In this document: positions 1 to 7,957 of the stretch, piece by piece | Layout: each line of letters starts with the position of its first letter | How positions within the stretch are numbered: the first letter of the stretch is position 1 | Assembly: GCF_014647675.1 (NCBI RefSeq) | Contig: NZ_BMPQ01000020.1 | Span: 1-50,532 of the forward strand | DNA length: 50,532 bases | Reading direction: 5' to 3' | From: Streptomyces flaveus | GTDB taxonomy: Bacteria > Actinomycetota > Actinomycetes > Streptomycetales > Streptomycetaceae | Position numbers and translations under genes: made by a program | Notes under the pieces: model-generated | Seen by the model: the letters and a program-made list of their open reading frames with translations, nothing else | What the model was told of the DNA's origin: nothing | Database searches by the model: none

Positions 1-308
1 AGAAGATCGAACTCCCGCAGATCTACTTCGCCCACCAGCGCGAGGTGTTCCAGCGCAGCGGCATGTGGCTGACCGCCGGTGACTGGGGCGGTCCGAAGGA
101 CGGCGAGAGCGTCGAGAAGCGCCTGGTGCGTTACCGCACGGTGGGCGACATGTCCTGCACCGGTGCCGTGGACTCCGACGCCACCACGCTGGACGCGGTG
201 ATCGCCGAGATCGCCGCCTCCCGGCTCACCGAGCGCGGCGCGACCCGCGCGGACGACAAGCTGTCCGAGGCCGCGATGGAAGACCGCAAGCGCGAGGGGT
301 ACTTCTAA
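1..308 (+). CDS. cysD: Sulfate adenylyltransferase subunit 2 (CysD), C-terminal part
   Basis: Partial gene: the frame is open from base 3 to the stop at 306-308, about 101 residues. CysD is the catalytic subunit of ATP sulfurylase and makes APS from sulfate and ATP in assimilatory sulfate reduction. Visible here are the C-terminal family stretch beginning IELPQIYFAHQREVFQRSGM and the terminal REGYF, which closes typical CysD proteins. The cysN start lies two bases after the stop, so the subunits are co-transcribed and probably translationally coupled. The N-terminal PP-loop lies outside the window. Assignment rests on family knowledge and the adjacent cysN. Confidence 0.93.
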   Translation, partial: KIELPQIYFAHQREVFQRSGMWLTAGDWGGPKDGESVEKRLVRYRTVGDMSCTGAVDSDATTLDAVIAEIAASRLTERGATRADDKLSEAAMEDRKREGYF

Positions 309-310
309 CC

Positions 311-1666
311 ATGACCAGCACCACCGAACCCACCGAGCCGCTGTCCGTCGAGCAGTTGTCGGGGACCACCCTGCTGCGGTTCGCGACCGCGGGGTCCGTC
401 GACGACGGCAAGTCCACGCTCGTCGGACGACTGCTGCACGACTCCAAGTCGGTCCTCACCGACCAGCTGGAGGCCGTCGCACACGCCTCGCGCAGCCGCG
501 GTCAGGACGCACCCGACCTCGCGCTGCTCACGGACGGGCTGCGGGCCGAGCGCGAGCAGGGCATCACCATCGATGTGGCGTACCGCTACTTCGCCACCGC
601 CCGCCGCCGGTTCATCCTCGCCGACACCCCCGGCCATGTGCAGTACACCCGCAACATGGTGACGGGTGCCTCCACGGCCGAGCTGACGGTGATCCTGGTC
701 GACGCCCGCAACGGCGTCGTCGAGCAGACCCGCCGGCACGCCGCGATCGCGGCCCTGCTGCGCGTCCCGCACGTGGTGCTGGCCGTCAACAAGATGGACC
801 TCGTCGACTACCAGGAGTCCGTGTTCGCCGCGATCGCCGAGGAGTTCACGGCGTACGCTTCCGAACTGGGCGTCCCCGAGATCACCGCGATCCCCATCTC
901 GGCGCTCGCCGGGGACAACGTGGTGGACCCGTCCGCGAACATGGACTGGTACGGCGGCCCGACCTTCCTGGAGCACCTGGAGACGGTCCCGGTCACCCAC
1001 GACCTGGCCACCTGCCACGCGCGCCTGCCCGTGCAGTACGTGATCCGCCCGCAGACCGCCGAGCACCCGGACTACCGCGGCTACGCGGGCCAGATCGCGG
1101 CCGGTGCGTTCCGCGTCGGCGAGGAGGTCACGGTGCTGCCCTCGGGCCGTACGTCGAAGATCTCCGGGATCGATCTGCTGGGCGAGCCGGTGGACGTGGC
1201 GTGGACGACGCAGTCGGTGACGGTCCTCCTTGAGGACGACATCGACATCTCGCGCGGCGATCTGATCGTGCCCAGCAAGGACGCGCCCGCGACCACGCAG
1301 GACATCGAGGCGACCGTGTGCCACGTCGCGGACGCGGCGCTGACCATCGGCCACCGTGTGCTGCTCAAGCACGGCACCCGCACGGTCAAAGCGATCGTCA
1401 AGGACATCCCGTCCCGGCTGACTCTCGACGACCTCTCCCTGCACCCGCACCCGGGGCACCTGGTCGCCAACGACATCGGCCGCGTGAAGATCCGTACCGC
1501 CGAGCCGCTGCCGGTCGACGCATACGCCGACTCCCGGCGCACCGGCTCGTTCATCCTGATCGACCCGGCCGACGGCACCACGCTGACGGCGGGCATGGTC
1601 GGCGAGTCCTTCGCCTCGCCGGAGCCGGTGAAGACCGCGGCCGACGACGACGGCTGGGACTTCTGA
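311..1666 (+). CDS. cysN: Sulfate adenylyltransferase subunit 1 (CysN), GTPase
   Basis: GTPase subunit of ATP sulfurylase; GTP hydrolysis drives APS formation by CysD. The 451-residue length is normal for an actinobacterial CysN without a fused APS kinase. An EF-Tu-like G domain is visible: P-loop GSVDDGKST near residue 30, the switch II motif DTPGH near residue 104, and NKMD near residue 159, followed by beta-barrel domains with GYAGQI. It starts at ATG 311, directly after the cysD stop. Downstream come an ABC importer and a siroheme chelatase, matching the sulfur-assimilation locus organisation I know from S. coelicolor. Confidence 0.96.
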   Translation: MTSTTEPTEPLSVEQLSGTTLLRFATAGSVDDGKSTLVGRLLHDSKSVLTDQLEAVAHASRSRGQDAPDLALLTDGLRAEREQGITIDVAYRYFATARRRFILADTPGHVQYTRNMVTGASTAELTVILVDARNGVVEQTRRHAAIAALLRVPHVVLAVNKMDLVDYQESVFAAIAEEFTAYASELGVPEITAIPISALAGDNVVDPSANMDWYGGPTFLEHLETVPVTHDLATCHARLPVQYVIRPQTAEHPDYRGYAGQIAAGAFRVGEEVTVLPSGRTSKISGIDLLGEPVDVAWTTQSVTVLLEDDIDISRGDLIVPSKDAPATTQDIEATVCHVADAALTIGHRVLLKHGTRTVKAIVKDIPSRLTLDDLSLHPHPGHLVANDIGRVKIRTAEPLPVDAYADSRRTGSFILIDPADGTTLTAGMVGESFASPEPVKTAADDDGWDF

Positions 1667-1667
1667 C

Positions 1668-1769
1668 ATGACCACCGATGACTTCTTCTCGACGTTCGCG
1701 AAGGAGGGCGGCCGGGTAGGCAGCGGTGCTCTCGGAAGCGGGCAGGGCGGGGTGGCCCGATGTGTGTGA
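1668..1769 (+). CDS. Possible 33-residue ORF between cysN and the importer
   Basis: An ATG one base after the cysN stop opens a 33-codon frame, MTTDDFFSTFAKEGGRVGSG and onward, ending at TGA 1767-1769. The first half reads like a plausible charged and aromatic peptide; the second half is Gly/Ala/Ser-rich and could be random. A second 26-codon frame starting MCVMAYAHC (1760-1840, two early Cys codons) overlaps its end. Neither has a convincing Shine-Dalgarno, and I know no family. Either could be a leader peptide of the downstream importer, or non-coding. Confidence 0.2.
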   Translation: MTTDDFFSTFAKEGGRVGSGALGSGQGGVARCV

Positions 1770-1877
1770 TGGCGTACGCGCATTGCCGGCGCGCCCCGTA
1801 CCGACGAAAACCCCCTGCCGATCCCCCGGCCACGACCTGAGAGCGTGACCGCCGGGCCGACGAGAGGAACCCCTCCC

Positions 1878-2987
1878 TTGCCTGCCATGAACTCCGCCCT
1901 CCGCCGCGGCCTCGCCGTGGTGGTGGCCGTGCCCCTGCTGGCGCTCGCCGCGCCGGCCTGCGGGTACGGCTCCCAGGCCAAGGACAACGGCACGGCGAAC
2001 GTCGCCGCCCACGGCAAGAAGCTCTCCGCCGGCACCGTCAGGATCGGCTACTTCCCGAACCTGACCCACGCCACGGCACTGGTCGGTGACGAGAAGGGGC
2101 TGCTCCAGAAGGAGCTCGGGGGTACGCAGGCCACGTACTCGCAGTTCAACGCGGGCCCCGCCGAGATCGAGGCGCTCAACTCCGGCTCGATCGACATCGG
2201 TTGGATCGGCCCGTCGCCCGCGATCAACGGCTACTCGACGACCGAGGGCAAGGGCCTTCGCATCATCGGCGGCTCGGCGTCCGGCGGTGTGAAGCTCGTG
2301 GTGAATCCGGACAAGATCAAGTCCCTGAAGGACGTCAAGGGCAAGAAGATCGCGACTCCGCAACTCGGCAACACCCAGGACGTGGCGTTCCTCAACTGGG
2401 TTTCGGAGCAGGGCTGGAAGGTCGACGCTGAGAGCGGCAAGGGTGATGTGTCCGTGGTGCGTACGGACAACAAGATCACCCCCGATGCCTACAAGTCCGG
2501 TTCTGTGGACGGTGCGTGGGTGCCGGAGCCGACCGCGTCCAAGCTGGTCGCGGAGGGCGGCAAGGTGCTGCTGGACGAGGCCGATCTGTGGCCGGACAAG
2601 AAGTTCGTGATCACGAACATCATCGTGTCGCAGACGTTCCTGAAGGAGCACCCGGACGTCGTCGAGGCCGTGCTGCGCGGCTCGGTGAAGACCAACGCCT
2701 GGATCAACGCCCACCCGGACGAGGCGAAGGCCGCCGCCAACGCCAAGCTCGAGGAGCTGACCGCCAAGCCGCTGCCGGCCGAAGTGATCGATCCGGCCTG
2801 GAAGTCGATCCGGTTCACCGACGATCCGCTGGCCGCCACCCTCGGTGCCGAGGCGCGGCACGCGGTCGACGCGGGTCTGCTCGAGAAGCCCGACCTCAAG
2901 GGCATCTACGACCTCGCACCGCTGAACAAGGTCCTCAAGGCCGAGGGCGAGCCCGAAGTCGACGACGCCGGTCTCGGCGTCAAGTAA
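1878..2987 (+). CDS. ABC transporter substrate-binding lipoprotein, aliphatic sulfonate/nitrate type (SsuA-like)
   Basis: Extracytoplasmic binding protein of a NitT/TauT/Ssu importer. The N-terminus has a basic stretch, a hydrophobic core and the lipobox APAC at the end of LLALAAPAC, so it is a predicted lipoprotein. The mature part carries typical family blocks: VRIGYFPNLTHATALVGDEK, GSIDIGWIGPSPAING, and GSVDGAWVPEPTASKL. TTG 1878 sits about nine bases after GAGAGG; ATG 1887 in the same frame is the alternative. The ATPase and permease follow at once. Because it sits between cysDN and a siroheme chelatase, the substrate is probably a sulfonate, sulfate ester or sulfate. That is inferred from context. 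Confidence 0.88.
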   Translation: MPAMNSALRRGLAVVVAVPLLALAAPACGYGSQAKDNGTANVAAHGKKLSAGTVRIGYFPNLTHATALVGDEKGLLQKELGGTQATYSQFNAGPAEIEALNSGSIDIGWIGPSPAINGYSTTEGKGLRIIGGSASGGVKLVVNPDKIKSLKDVKGKKIATPQLGNTQDVAFLNWVSEQGWKVDAESGKGDVSVVRTDNKITPDAYKSGSVDGAWVPEPTASKLVAEGGKVLLDEADLWPDKKFVITNIIVSQTFLKEHPDVVEAVLRGSVKTNAWINAHPDEAKAAANAKLEELTAKPLPAEVIDPAWKSIRFTDDPLAATLGAEARHAVDAGLLEKPDLKGIYDLAPLNKVLKAEGEPEVDDAGLGVK

Positions 2988-3028
2988 GCCCGAAATCCAT
3001 CCCGTTGAGTTCCCAGGAGGTGACGACC

Positions 3029-3817
3029 ATGGCAACCGCCCTCGCCAAGGCCGCCGACGCCGGTACGTCGGTGGCGCACGCCGCGCGCATCGAGCATGTC
3101 TCGAAGTCCTTCGCCGGCCCGGCCGGACAGCAGCTCGTCCTCGACGACATCACGCTCGATGTCGCGCCCGGCGAGTTCGTCACCCTCCTGGGAGCCTCCG
3201 GGTGCGGCAAGTCGACGCTGCTGAACCTGGTGGCGGGCCTGGACAGGCCGTCCGCCGGCGGCATCACGACGGACGGCCGCCCGGCGCTGATGTTCCAGGA
3301 GCACGCCCTCTTCCCGTGGCTGACCGCGGGCAAGAACATCGAACTCGCCCTGAAGCTCCGGGGCATCGCGAAGTCCGAGCGGCGCGACAAGGCCGAGGAG
3401 CTGCTGGAACTCGTCCGGCTGAAGGGCGCGTACGGCAAGCGCGTGCACGAGTTGTCGGGCGGTATGCGGCAGCGGGTCGCGCTGGCCCGCGCACTCGCGC
3501 AGGACAGCAAACTCCTGCTGATGGACGAGCCGTTCGCGGCGCTCGACGCGATCACCCGGGACGTGCTGCACGACGAGCTGACCCGCATCTGGCGCGAGAC
3601 GAACCTGTCGGTGCTGTTCGTGACGCACAACGTGCGGGAGGCGGTGCGACTCGCCGAGCGCGTGGTGCTGCTGTCCTCGCGCCCCGGCCGTATCGCACGG
3701 GAGTGGACGGTAGACATTCCGCAGCCGCGCCGTATCGAGGACGCCGACGTGGCGGAGCTGTCCGTAGAGATCACCGAACAACTGCGTGGGGAGATCCGCC
3801 GTCATGGCCAGCACTGA
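3029..3817 (+). CDS. ABC transporter ATP-binding protein (SsuB-like)
   Basis: Cytoplasmic ATPase of the sulfur-source importer, 262 residues, normal for SsuB/TauB. Visible motifs: Walker A GASGCGKST, Q-loop MFQEHALFPW, signature LSGGMRQRVALARALA, Walker B LLMDEPFAALD, and H-loop VTHN. ATG 3029 is preceded by a strong AGGAGGTG with good spacing. Its last codons overlap the start of the permease gene by 14 bases, implying translational coupling. A short Ala-rich N-terminal extension precedes the ABC domain. Confidence 0.93.
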   Translation: MATALAKAADAGTSVAHAARIEHVSKSFAGPAGQQLVLDDITLDVAPGEFVTLLGASGCGKSTLLNLVAGLDRPSAGGITTDGRPALMFQEHALFPWLTAGKNIELALKLRGIAKSERRDKAEELLELVRLKGAYGKRVHELSGGMRQRVALARALAQDSKLLLMDEPFAALDAITRDVLHDELTRIWRETNLSVLFVTHNVREAVRLAERVVLLSSRPGRIAREWTVDIPQPRRIEDADVAELSVEITEQLRGEIRRHGQH

Positions 3818-4718
3818 GACGACGGACGCCAAACCCACCGGGGGCAAGGCCACCGGGGGCGGCAACGATCTCGCCGGGCTCGAAGCGGGCCTGGACGCCC
3901 TGGAGACGGTCCAGACCGGACGTACGCCCTTCCGGAAGACCCTCGTCGACAAGATCCTGCCGCCGGTCGTCGCCGTACTCCTGGTCCTGGTGGTCTGGCA
4001 GATCCTGGTGTGGGCGGAGGTCGTCGACAGCTACAAGCTGCCCGCGCCGTCCGAGGTCTGGAGCGAGGTCCGGGACGCCTGGCTGCAGGGCACGCTCCAC
4101 GAGTACATCTGGACGAGCGTCTCGCGCGGACTGCTGGGCTTCCTGATGGCGCTGGCGATCGGTACGCCGCTGGGTCTGCTGGTGGCGCGGGTGAAGTTCG
4201 TCCGGGCGGCGATCGGCCCGATCCTGTCCGGCCTTCAGTCACTGCCGTCGGTGGCCTGGGTGCCGCCGGCCGTGCTCTGGCTGGGCCTGAACGACCGGAT
4301 GATGTACGCGGTGATCCTGCTCGGTGCGGTGCCCTCCATCGCCAACGGCCTGGTGTCGGGCGTCGACCAGGTGCCCCCGCTGTTCCTGCGGGCGGGCCGT
4401 ACGCTCGGGGCGACGGGCCTGCGCGGGACCTGGCACATCGTGATGCCGGCCGCGCTGCCGGGCTATCTGGCCGGTCTGAAGCAGGGCTGGGCGTTCTCGT
4501 GGCGTTCGCTGATGGCCGCGGAGATCATCGCGTCCTCGCCGGAACTGGGCGTCGGTCTCGGCCAGTTGCTGGAGAACGGCCGTACGGCGAACAGCATGTC
4601 CATGGTCTTCTTCGCCATCCTCCTGATCCTGATCGTCGGTATCGCCATCGACCTGCTGATCTTCAGTCCGCTGGAGCGGTCGGTGCTGCGCAGCCGCGGT
4701 CTCCTCCCGAACCGCTGA
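3804..4718 (+). CDS. ABC transporter permease (SsuC-like)
   Basis: Inner-membrane permease, BPD_transp_1 family, about 304 residues. A hydrophilic 50-residue N-terminus precedes about six hydrophobic segments, the first being VVAVLLVLVVWQILVW. The EAA-type cytoplasmic loop that contacts the ATPase is recognisable as AGRTLGATGLRGTWHIVMPA. ATG 3804 overlaps the ATPase gene by 14 bases; GTG 3786 is an in-frame alternative. It completes a one-SBP, one-permease, one-ATPase importer of the Ssu/Tau type. Confidence 0.92.
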   Translation: MASTETTDAKPTGGKATGGGNDLAGLEAGLDALETVQTGRTPFRKTLVDKILPPVVAVLLVLVVWQILVWAEVVDSYKLPAPSEVWSEVRDAWLQGTLHEYIWTSVSRGLLGFLMALAIGTPLGLLVARVKFVRAAIGPILSGLQSLPSVAWVPPAVLWLGLNDRMMYAVILLGAVPSIANGLVSGVDQVPPLFLRAGRTLGATGLRGTWHIVMPAALPGYLAGLKQGWAFSWRSLMAAEIIASSPELGVGLGQLLENGRTANSMSMVFFAILLILIVGIAIDLLIFSPLERSVLRSRGLLPNR

Positions 4719-4738
4719 CCCGGGGAGTGTCACGTCCC

Positions 4739-5476
4739 ATGCGCCGACCGGTCCTTCTCGTCATCGCCCACGGCAGCCGCGACCCGCGCCATGCCGCGAC
4801 GGTGCACGCCCTGGTGCGCCGGGTGCGCGCCATGCGTCCGGGCCTGCGCGTGGAGACCGGCTTCCTGGACTTCAACATCCCGTCCGTCCCGGCGGTCTTG
4901 GAGTCGCTGGCAGCAGAGGACGTGCGGGACGTGGTGGCACTCCCCCTGCTCCTGAACCGGGCCTTCCACGCGAAGGCCGACATCCCGGCGGTGCTGCGGG
5001 AGGCACCGTCGCGGCTGCGGATCCGGCAGGCCGAGGTACTCGGCCCGTCGCCGCTGCTGACGGCCGCGCTCGAACGGCGGCTGTACGAGGCCGGGTTGAC
5101 CCCGGCCGACAAGTCCTCGACCGGGGTCGTGCTGGCCTCGGCGGGGTCCACAGACCCGGAGGCGATCGCAGTGATCGCAGAAATCGCGCGGGAGTGGCGG
5201 CACACCGGTTGGTGCGCCGTGCGGCCTGCGTTCGCCTCCGCATCCCTCCCCCGCACGCAGGACGCGGTACGCGAGCTGCGTGCGCTGGGCTGCGCCCGCG
5301 TGGCGGTGGCCCCGTACGTCCTCGCCCCCGGCTTCCTGCCGGACCGGATCGCGCGGGGCGCGGCCGAGGCGGACGTACTGGCGGATGTGCTGGGGCCGGC
5401 GCCGGAGGTGGCGCGGGTGCTGCTGGAGCGGTACGACGCGGCGCGGGTGCCGGTGCTGGCGGCGCTGGGCGCTTGA
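4739..5476 (+). CDS. Sirohydrochlorin chelatase, CbiX/SirB family
   Basis: Likely inserts iron (or cobalt) into sirohydrochlorin; siroheme is the cofactor of sulfite reductase, which fits the sulfate-reduction neighbourhood. The 245-residue protein is the long two-half CbiX form. The first half opens with VLLVIAHGSRDPRHAATV, carrying the metal-binding His of the family; the second half repeats the fold with VVLASAGSTDPEA and ends with the VAPYVLAPGFLPDRI block. ATG 4739 follows GGGGAG with good spacing. It is 20 bases after the permease stop, so probably in the same operon. Metal specificity cannot be read from the sequence. Confidence 0.88.
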   Translation: MRRPVLLVIAHGSRDPRHAATVHALVRRVRAMRPGLRVETGFLDFNIPSVPAVLESLAAEDVRDVVALPLLLNRAFHAKADIPAVLREAPSRLRIRQAEVLGPSPLLTAALERRLYEAGLTPADKSSTGVVLASAGSTDPEAIAVIAEIAREWRHTGWCAVRPAFASASLPRTQDAVRELRALGCARVAVAPYVLAPGFLPDRIARGAAEADVLADVLGPAPEVARVLLERYDAARVPVLAALGA

Positions 5477-5548
5477 GCAGCCGCAGACGCCCGCAGCTTC
5501 TTCCCTGGACGACCCGCGGCTGCTTCCCTGCCCGAGCAAAAGCGGCGC

Positions 5549-6571
5549 TCAGTCCTCTTGAACAGACGCGACCGCCTCACCTGCCAGCCGTATCAGCTCG
5601 GACACCGGCATCGACCCCGCCTCCCTGCGCTCGCGCGCGAAGTCGTTCGCGAGGCGTTGCAGCAGGTCGTTGAGCGGGGTCGGTACGCCGTGCAGGCGGC
5701 CCAGGAGGGCGATCTCGCCGTTGAGGTAGTCGGCCTCGATCGTGCCGGTGCCACGGTGGAGCGACTGCCAGGAGGAGCCGGCACCACGCTCGGAGCCGTC
5801 GAAGGGCTCGAACCGCATCTTGTCCGCGCGGGCCTGCTTCTGCTCCTCGTCACCGGCGTACGCGATGCCCGCCACGGCGAGCACGGCCTCGCCCTCGGCG
5901 CGGACGCGGTCGTAGAGCGCGATCCCCTCCTCGCTGGTGAGCACGCCGCTGACCGCCTCGATCGCGTTCGCGAGGTTGCCGAGGAGCTTGGCGTACTGCC
6001 AGCGCGTCACATCGGGCACGACCGGCGCCTCGAACCGGGACTTCTCCAGGTCGGCCGCTATACGGCGGGCCGTCTCATCCGTGCCGGATGGATAGCGGCC
6101 GAGGTGCAGGATGCCGGTCAGCGGCGTGCCGGCGGCGGACACGACGCCCGGCTCGACAAAGGTCGCGGGCAGCCAGACGCACATGCCGTACACGCGCCGG
6201 AAGCGGCGCAGCGCGAGCCGCTGGCTCTCCACCCCGTTCTGCGCGCAGACCAGCGGCAGCCGCTCACCCGCCGTCCCGCCGCCCGCCACCGTGACCGGAG
6301 CCCAACTCTCCAGGGCCGCCGCACTGTCCTGCGTCTTGACTGCGAGCACGAGCACGTCGTCCGCCCGCAACTCCCCCAGGGCGTACGGCCCGTCGACCGT
6401 GGTCAACCGCTGCACGTGCGGCCCATCGGGCACCACCAGCCGCAACCCACGCTCGCGCAGCGCCTCGTACTGCGCACCCCGCGCAACCAACACGACCTCG
6501 CACCCGGCCCCGGCAAGACGACCACCGATCGCCCCGCCCACCGCCCCCGCTCCGATGATGATGTATCGCAT
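5549..6571 (-). CDS. 2-dehydropantoate 2-reductase family protein
   Basis: ApbA/PanE-family NADPH-dependent oxidoreductase, 340 residues. The N-terminal Rossmann motif GAGAVGGAIGGRLAGAGCEV is clear, VLAVKTQD follows in the nucleotide domain, and the C-terminal helical domain begins near KLLGNLANAIEAVSG. PanE itself reduces ketopantoate in pantothenate synthesis, but Streptomyces carry several paralogues of uncertain substrate, so I give no symbol. It is convergent with the chelatase gene. Its upstream region is unusual: four bases before its ATG ends a rearranged duplicate of the phosphotransferase promoter and start region, so its present promoter may have been acquired by that rearrangement. 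Confidence 0.87.
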   Translation of the reverse strand: MRYIIIGAGAVGGAIGGRLAGAGCEVVLVARGAQYEALRERGLRLVVPDGPHVQRLTTVDGPYALGELRADDVLVLAVKTQDSAAALESWAPVTVAGGGTAGERLPLVCAQNGVESQRLALRRFRRVYGMCVWLPATFVEPGVVSAAGTPLTGILHLGRYPSGTDETARRIAADLEKSRFEAPVVPDVTRWQYAKLLGNLANAIEAVSGVLTSEEGIALYDRVRAEGEAVLAVAGIAYAGDEEQKQARADKMRFEPFDGSERGAGSSWQSLHRGTGTIEADYLNGEIALLGRLHGVPTPLNDLLQRLANDFARERREAGSMPVSELIRLAGEAVASVQED

Positions 6572-6574
6572 GGG

Positions 6575-6802
6575 TCAGAGCCTGCCACAGCCGCGTGTAG
6601 CCGCCATCAAGATTCCGCACACAGCAACGTGGCCTGAATGCGCACACCCCGGCCACGTACCGAACAGGACGGGGCCGTCCGGGCCGACGTGGACGTTGCG
6701 CGGCAGCGCGTCGCCGTGGATCGGGCCCGGCGCGAGCAGCTCCGCGCCGCCCTGCCCGAGTCCCGCCCCCGCGAGGACGTCCCGCGCCCGTGCCTCGTCC
6801 AT
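6575..6802 (-). pseudogene. Internally deleted phosphotransferase copy, fused to an unrelated tail
   Basis: Reading from ATG 6802 on the minus strand, the first 24 codons match the start of the phosphotransferase at 22710. The frame then jumps in phase to GPIHGDALPRNVHVGPDGPV, the Brenner motif of the same gene. The jump removes the equivalent of 22782-23204, exactly 141 codons. At about 6665 the homology stops and the frame runs into a dispersed 50-base repeat, ending at 6575 after 75 codons. Lacking the whole N-lobe and the C-terminus, it cannot be an active kinase. Confidence 0.85.
6616..6665. repeat. 50-base dispersed repeat, copy 1
   Basis: Matches 16686-16735 in the same orientation at 47 of 50 positions. 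Core: ACGTGGCC, spacer, GGCCACGT. In this copy the left arm (6627-6637) has lost pairing at its inner end, so the hairpin is shorter than in copy 2. It abuts the end of the phosphotransferase duplicate exactly. Confidence 0.8.
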
Positions 6803-6921
6803 CACTCGCCTTCCATGGCTGCTCAGTCCGGTATCAGACACGTACGCGGCGTGTGCTCGCGTACGACGTCGAGATCGCGCCATACGCCGCCCAGTGTCGC
6901 ATTCGCCCAGGTGGGAGCCCT
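6665..6921 (-). repeat. Inverted partial duplicate of the 22.6-23.3 kb phosphotransferase locus
   Basis: The reverse complement of this 257-base block aligns without gaps to 22591-22781 joined to 23205-23270 (191 + 66 bases). It covers the upstream region, start codon and first 24 codons, then the Brenner-motif codons. The two copies differ at scattered positions, so the event is not very recent. The remaining 106 bases up to the permease start hold a GAAGGAG Shine-Dalgarno and nothing else I recognise. Confidence 0.85.
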
Positions 6922-7027
6922 GGCCAGGGCCTGCGCACTGCCTTGACGGCACGTCAGTCCGCCAGCACGATGACCAGGGCCGCCGGGGCGGCCGGACCCC
7001 CACGAGCCGCCCGAAGGAGCCGATTCC

Positions 7028-7957
7028 GTGACATTGGCGAGCGCGACGAAGCGGGCAGCGAAACCCCGTCCGCCGCAAAAGGGCCGGCCCGTCGACCACG
7101 GCGCCTGGTTCCTGGTGCTGCCCGCGCTGATTCCGATCCTGATCCTCAGCGTCGGACCGCTGCTGTACGGGATCGCGCTGGCCTTCACCGACTCGCAGTC
7201 CGGCCGGACCGAGCCCACGCAGTGGATCGGGATGCTCAACTTCCAGGATCTGGTGCACGACACGCTGTTCTGGCACTCGTTCCGGATCGGTCTGCTGTGG
7301 GCGGTCGGGGTTACCGTCCCGCAGTTCCTGCTCGCGCTCGGCCTCGCGCTTCTGCTCAACCAGGACTTGAGACTGCGCTGGCTGGCACGCGCCCTCGCGA
7401 TCATCCCGTGGGCGATGCCCGAGGTGGTCGTGGGCATCATGTGGCGGCTCGTCTACAACGCGGACGCGGGAATCCTCAACGAGACCATCCGCGACCTGGG
7501 CCTGGGCCAAGGCCGTGACTGGCTGAGCGGCCTGGCCACCGCCCTCCCCGCCGTGATCGTCGTTGGCGTCTGGGCGGGTATGCCCCAGACGACGGTCGCT
7601 CTGCTCGCCGGCCTGCAGAACACCCCGCGCGAACTCCACGAGGCGGCCGCGATGGACGGCGCGGGCGCCTGGCGCCGCTTCCGCACGGTCACCTGGCCCG
7701 CCCTCAGACCGGTCGCCCTCGCCATCACCGCGCTCAACTTCATCTGGAACTTCAATTCATTCGCCCTGGTGTACGTCCTGACCAGCGGCGGCCCGGGCGG
7801 ACGCACCCGGCTGCCGATGCTGTTCGCGTACGAAGAGGCCTTCCGCTACGGCCAGTTCGGCTACGCAGCGGCGATGGGCTGCGTGCTGGTCGCGGTGATC
7901 TCGGTGATCCTCGCCGTCTTTCTCGTCGGCCGCCTGAAAGGAGGTGCGGACGCGTGA
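7028..7957 (+). CDS. Carbohydrate ABC transporter permease (MalF/UgpA-type)
   Basis: First permease of a CUT1-type sugar importer, 309 residues, with about six hydrophobic segments; the first is WFLVLPALIPILILSVGPLLYG. The EAA loop is visible as ELHEAAAMDGAGAWRRFRTV, and TWPALRP follows. GTG 7028 has the Shine-Dalgarno GAAGGAG at 7012. The stop overlaps the next permease by four bases (GTGA), indicating tight coupling. The sugar cannot be inferred, and no glycosidase or LacI regulator is adjacent. Confidence 0.93.
   Translation: MTLASATKRAAKPRPPQKGRPVDHGAWFLVLPALIPILILSVGPLLYGIALAFTDSQSGRTEPTQWIGMLNFQDLVHDTLFWHSFRIGLLWAVGVTVPQFLLALGLALLLNQDLRLRWLARALAIIPWAMPEVVVGIMWRLVYNADAGILNETIRDLGLGQGRDWLSGLATALPAVIVVGVWAGMPQTTVALLAGLQNTPRELHEAAAMDGAGAWRRFRTVTWPALRPVALAITALNFIWNFNSFALVYVLTSGGPGGRTRLPMLFAYEEAFRYGQFGYAAAMGCVLVAVISVILAVFLVGRLKGGADA

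Noticed and set aside
305..2035. 576-codon open frame on the minus strand opposite cysN
   Set aside because: Shadow of a GC-rich gene: Arg/Val/Gly/Asp-rich, low complexity, no domain, and cysN on the other strand is unmistakable. The same reasoning removes other long antisense frames, for example 1551-3035 and 32169-34202 on the minus strand.
6640..6945. Frame on the plus strand within the rearranged phosphotransferase fragment
   Set aside because: It is the complement of recognisable phosphotransferase codons and the dispersed repeat; no independent coding signal.
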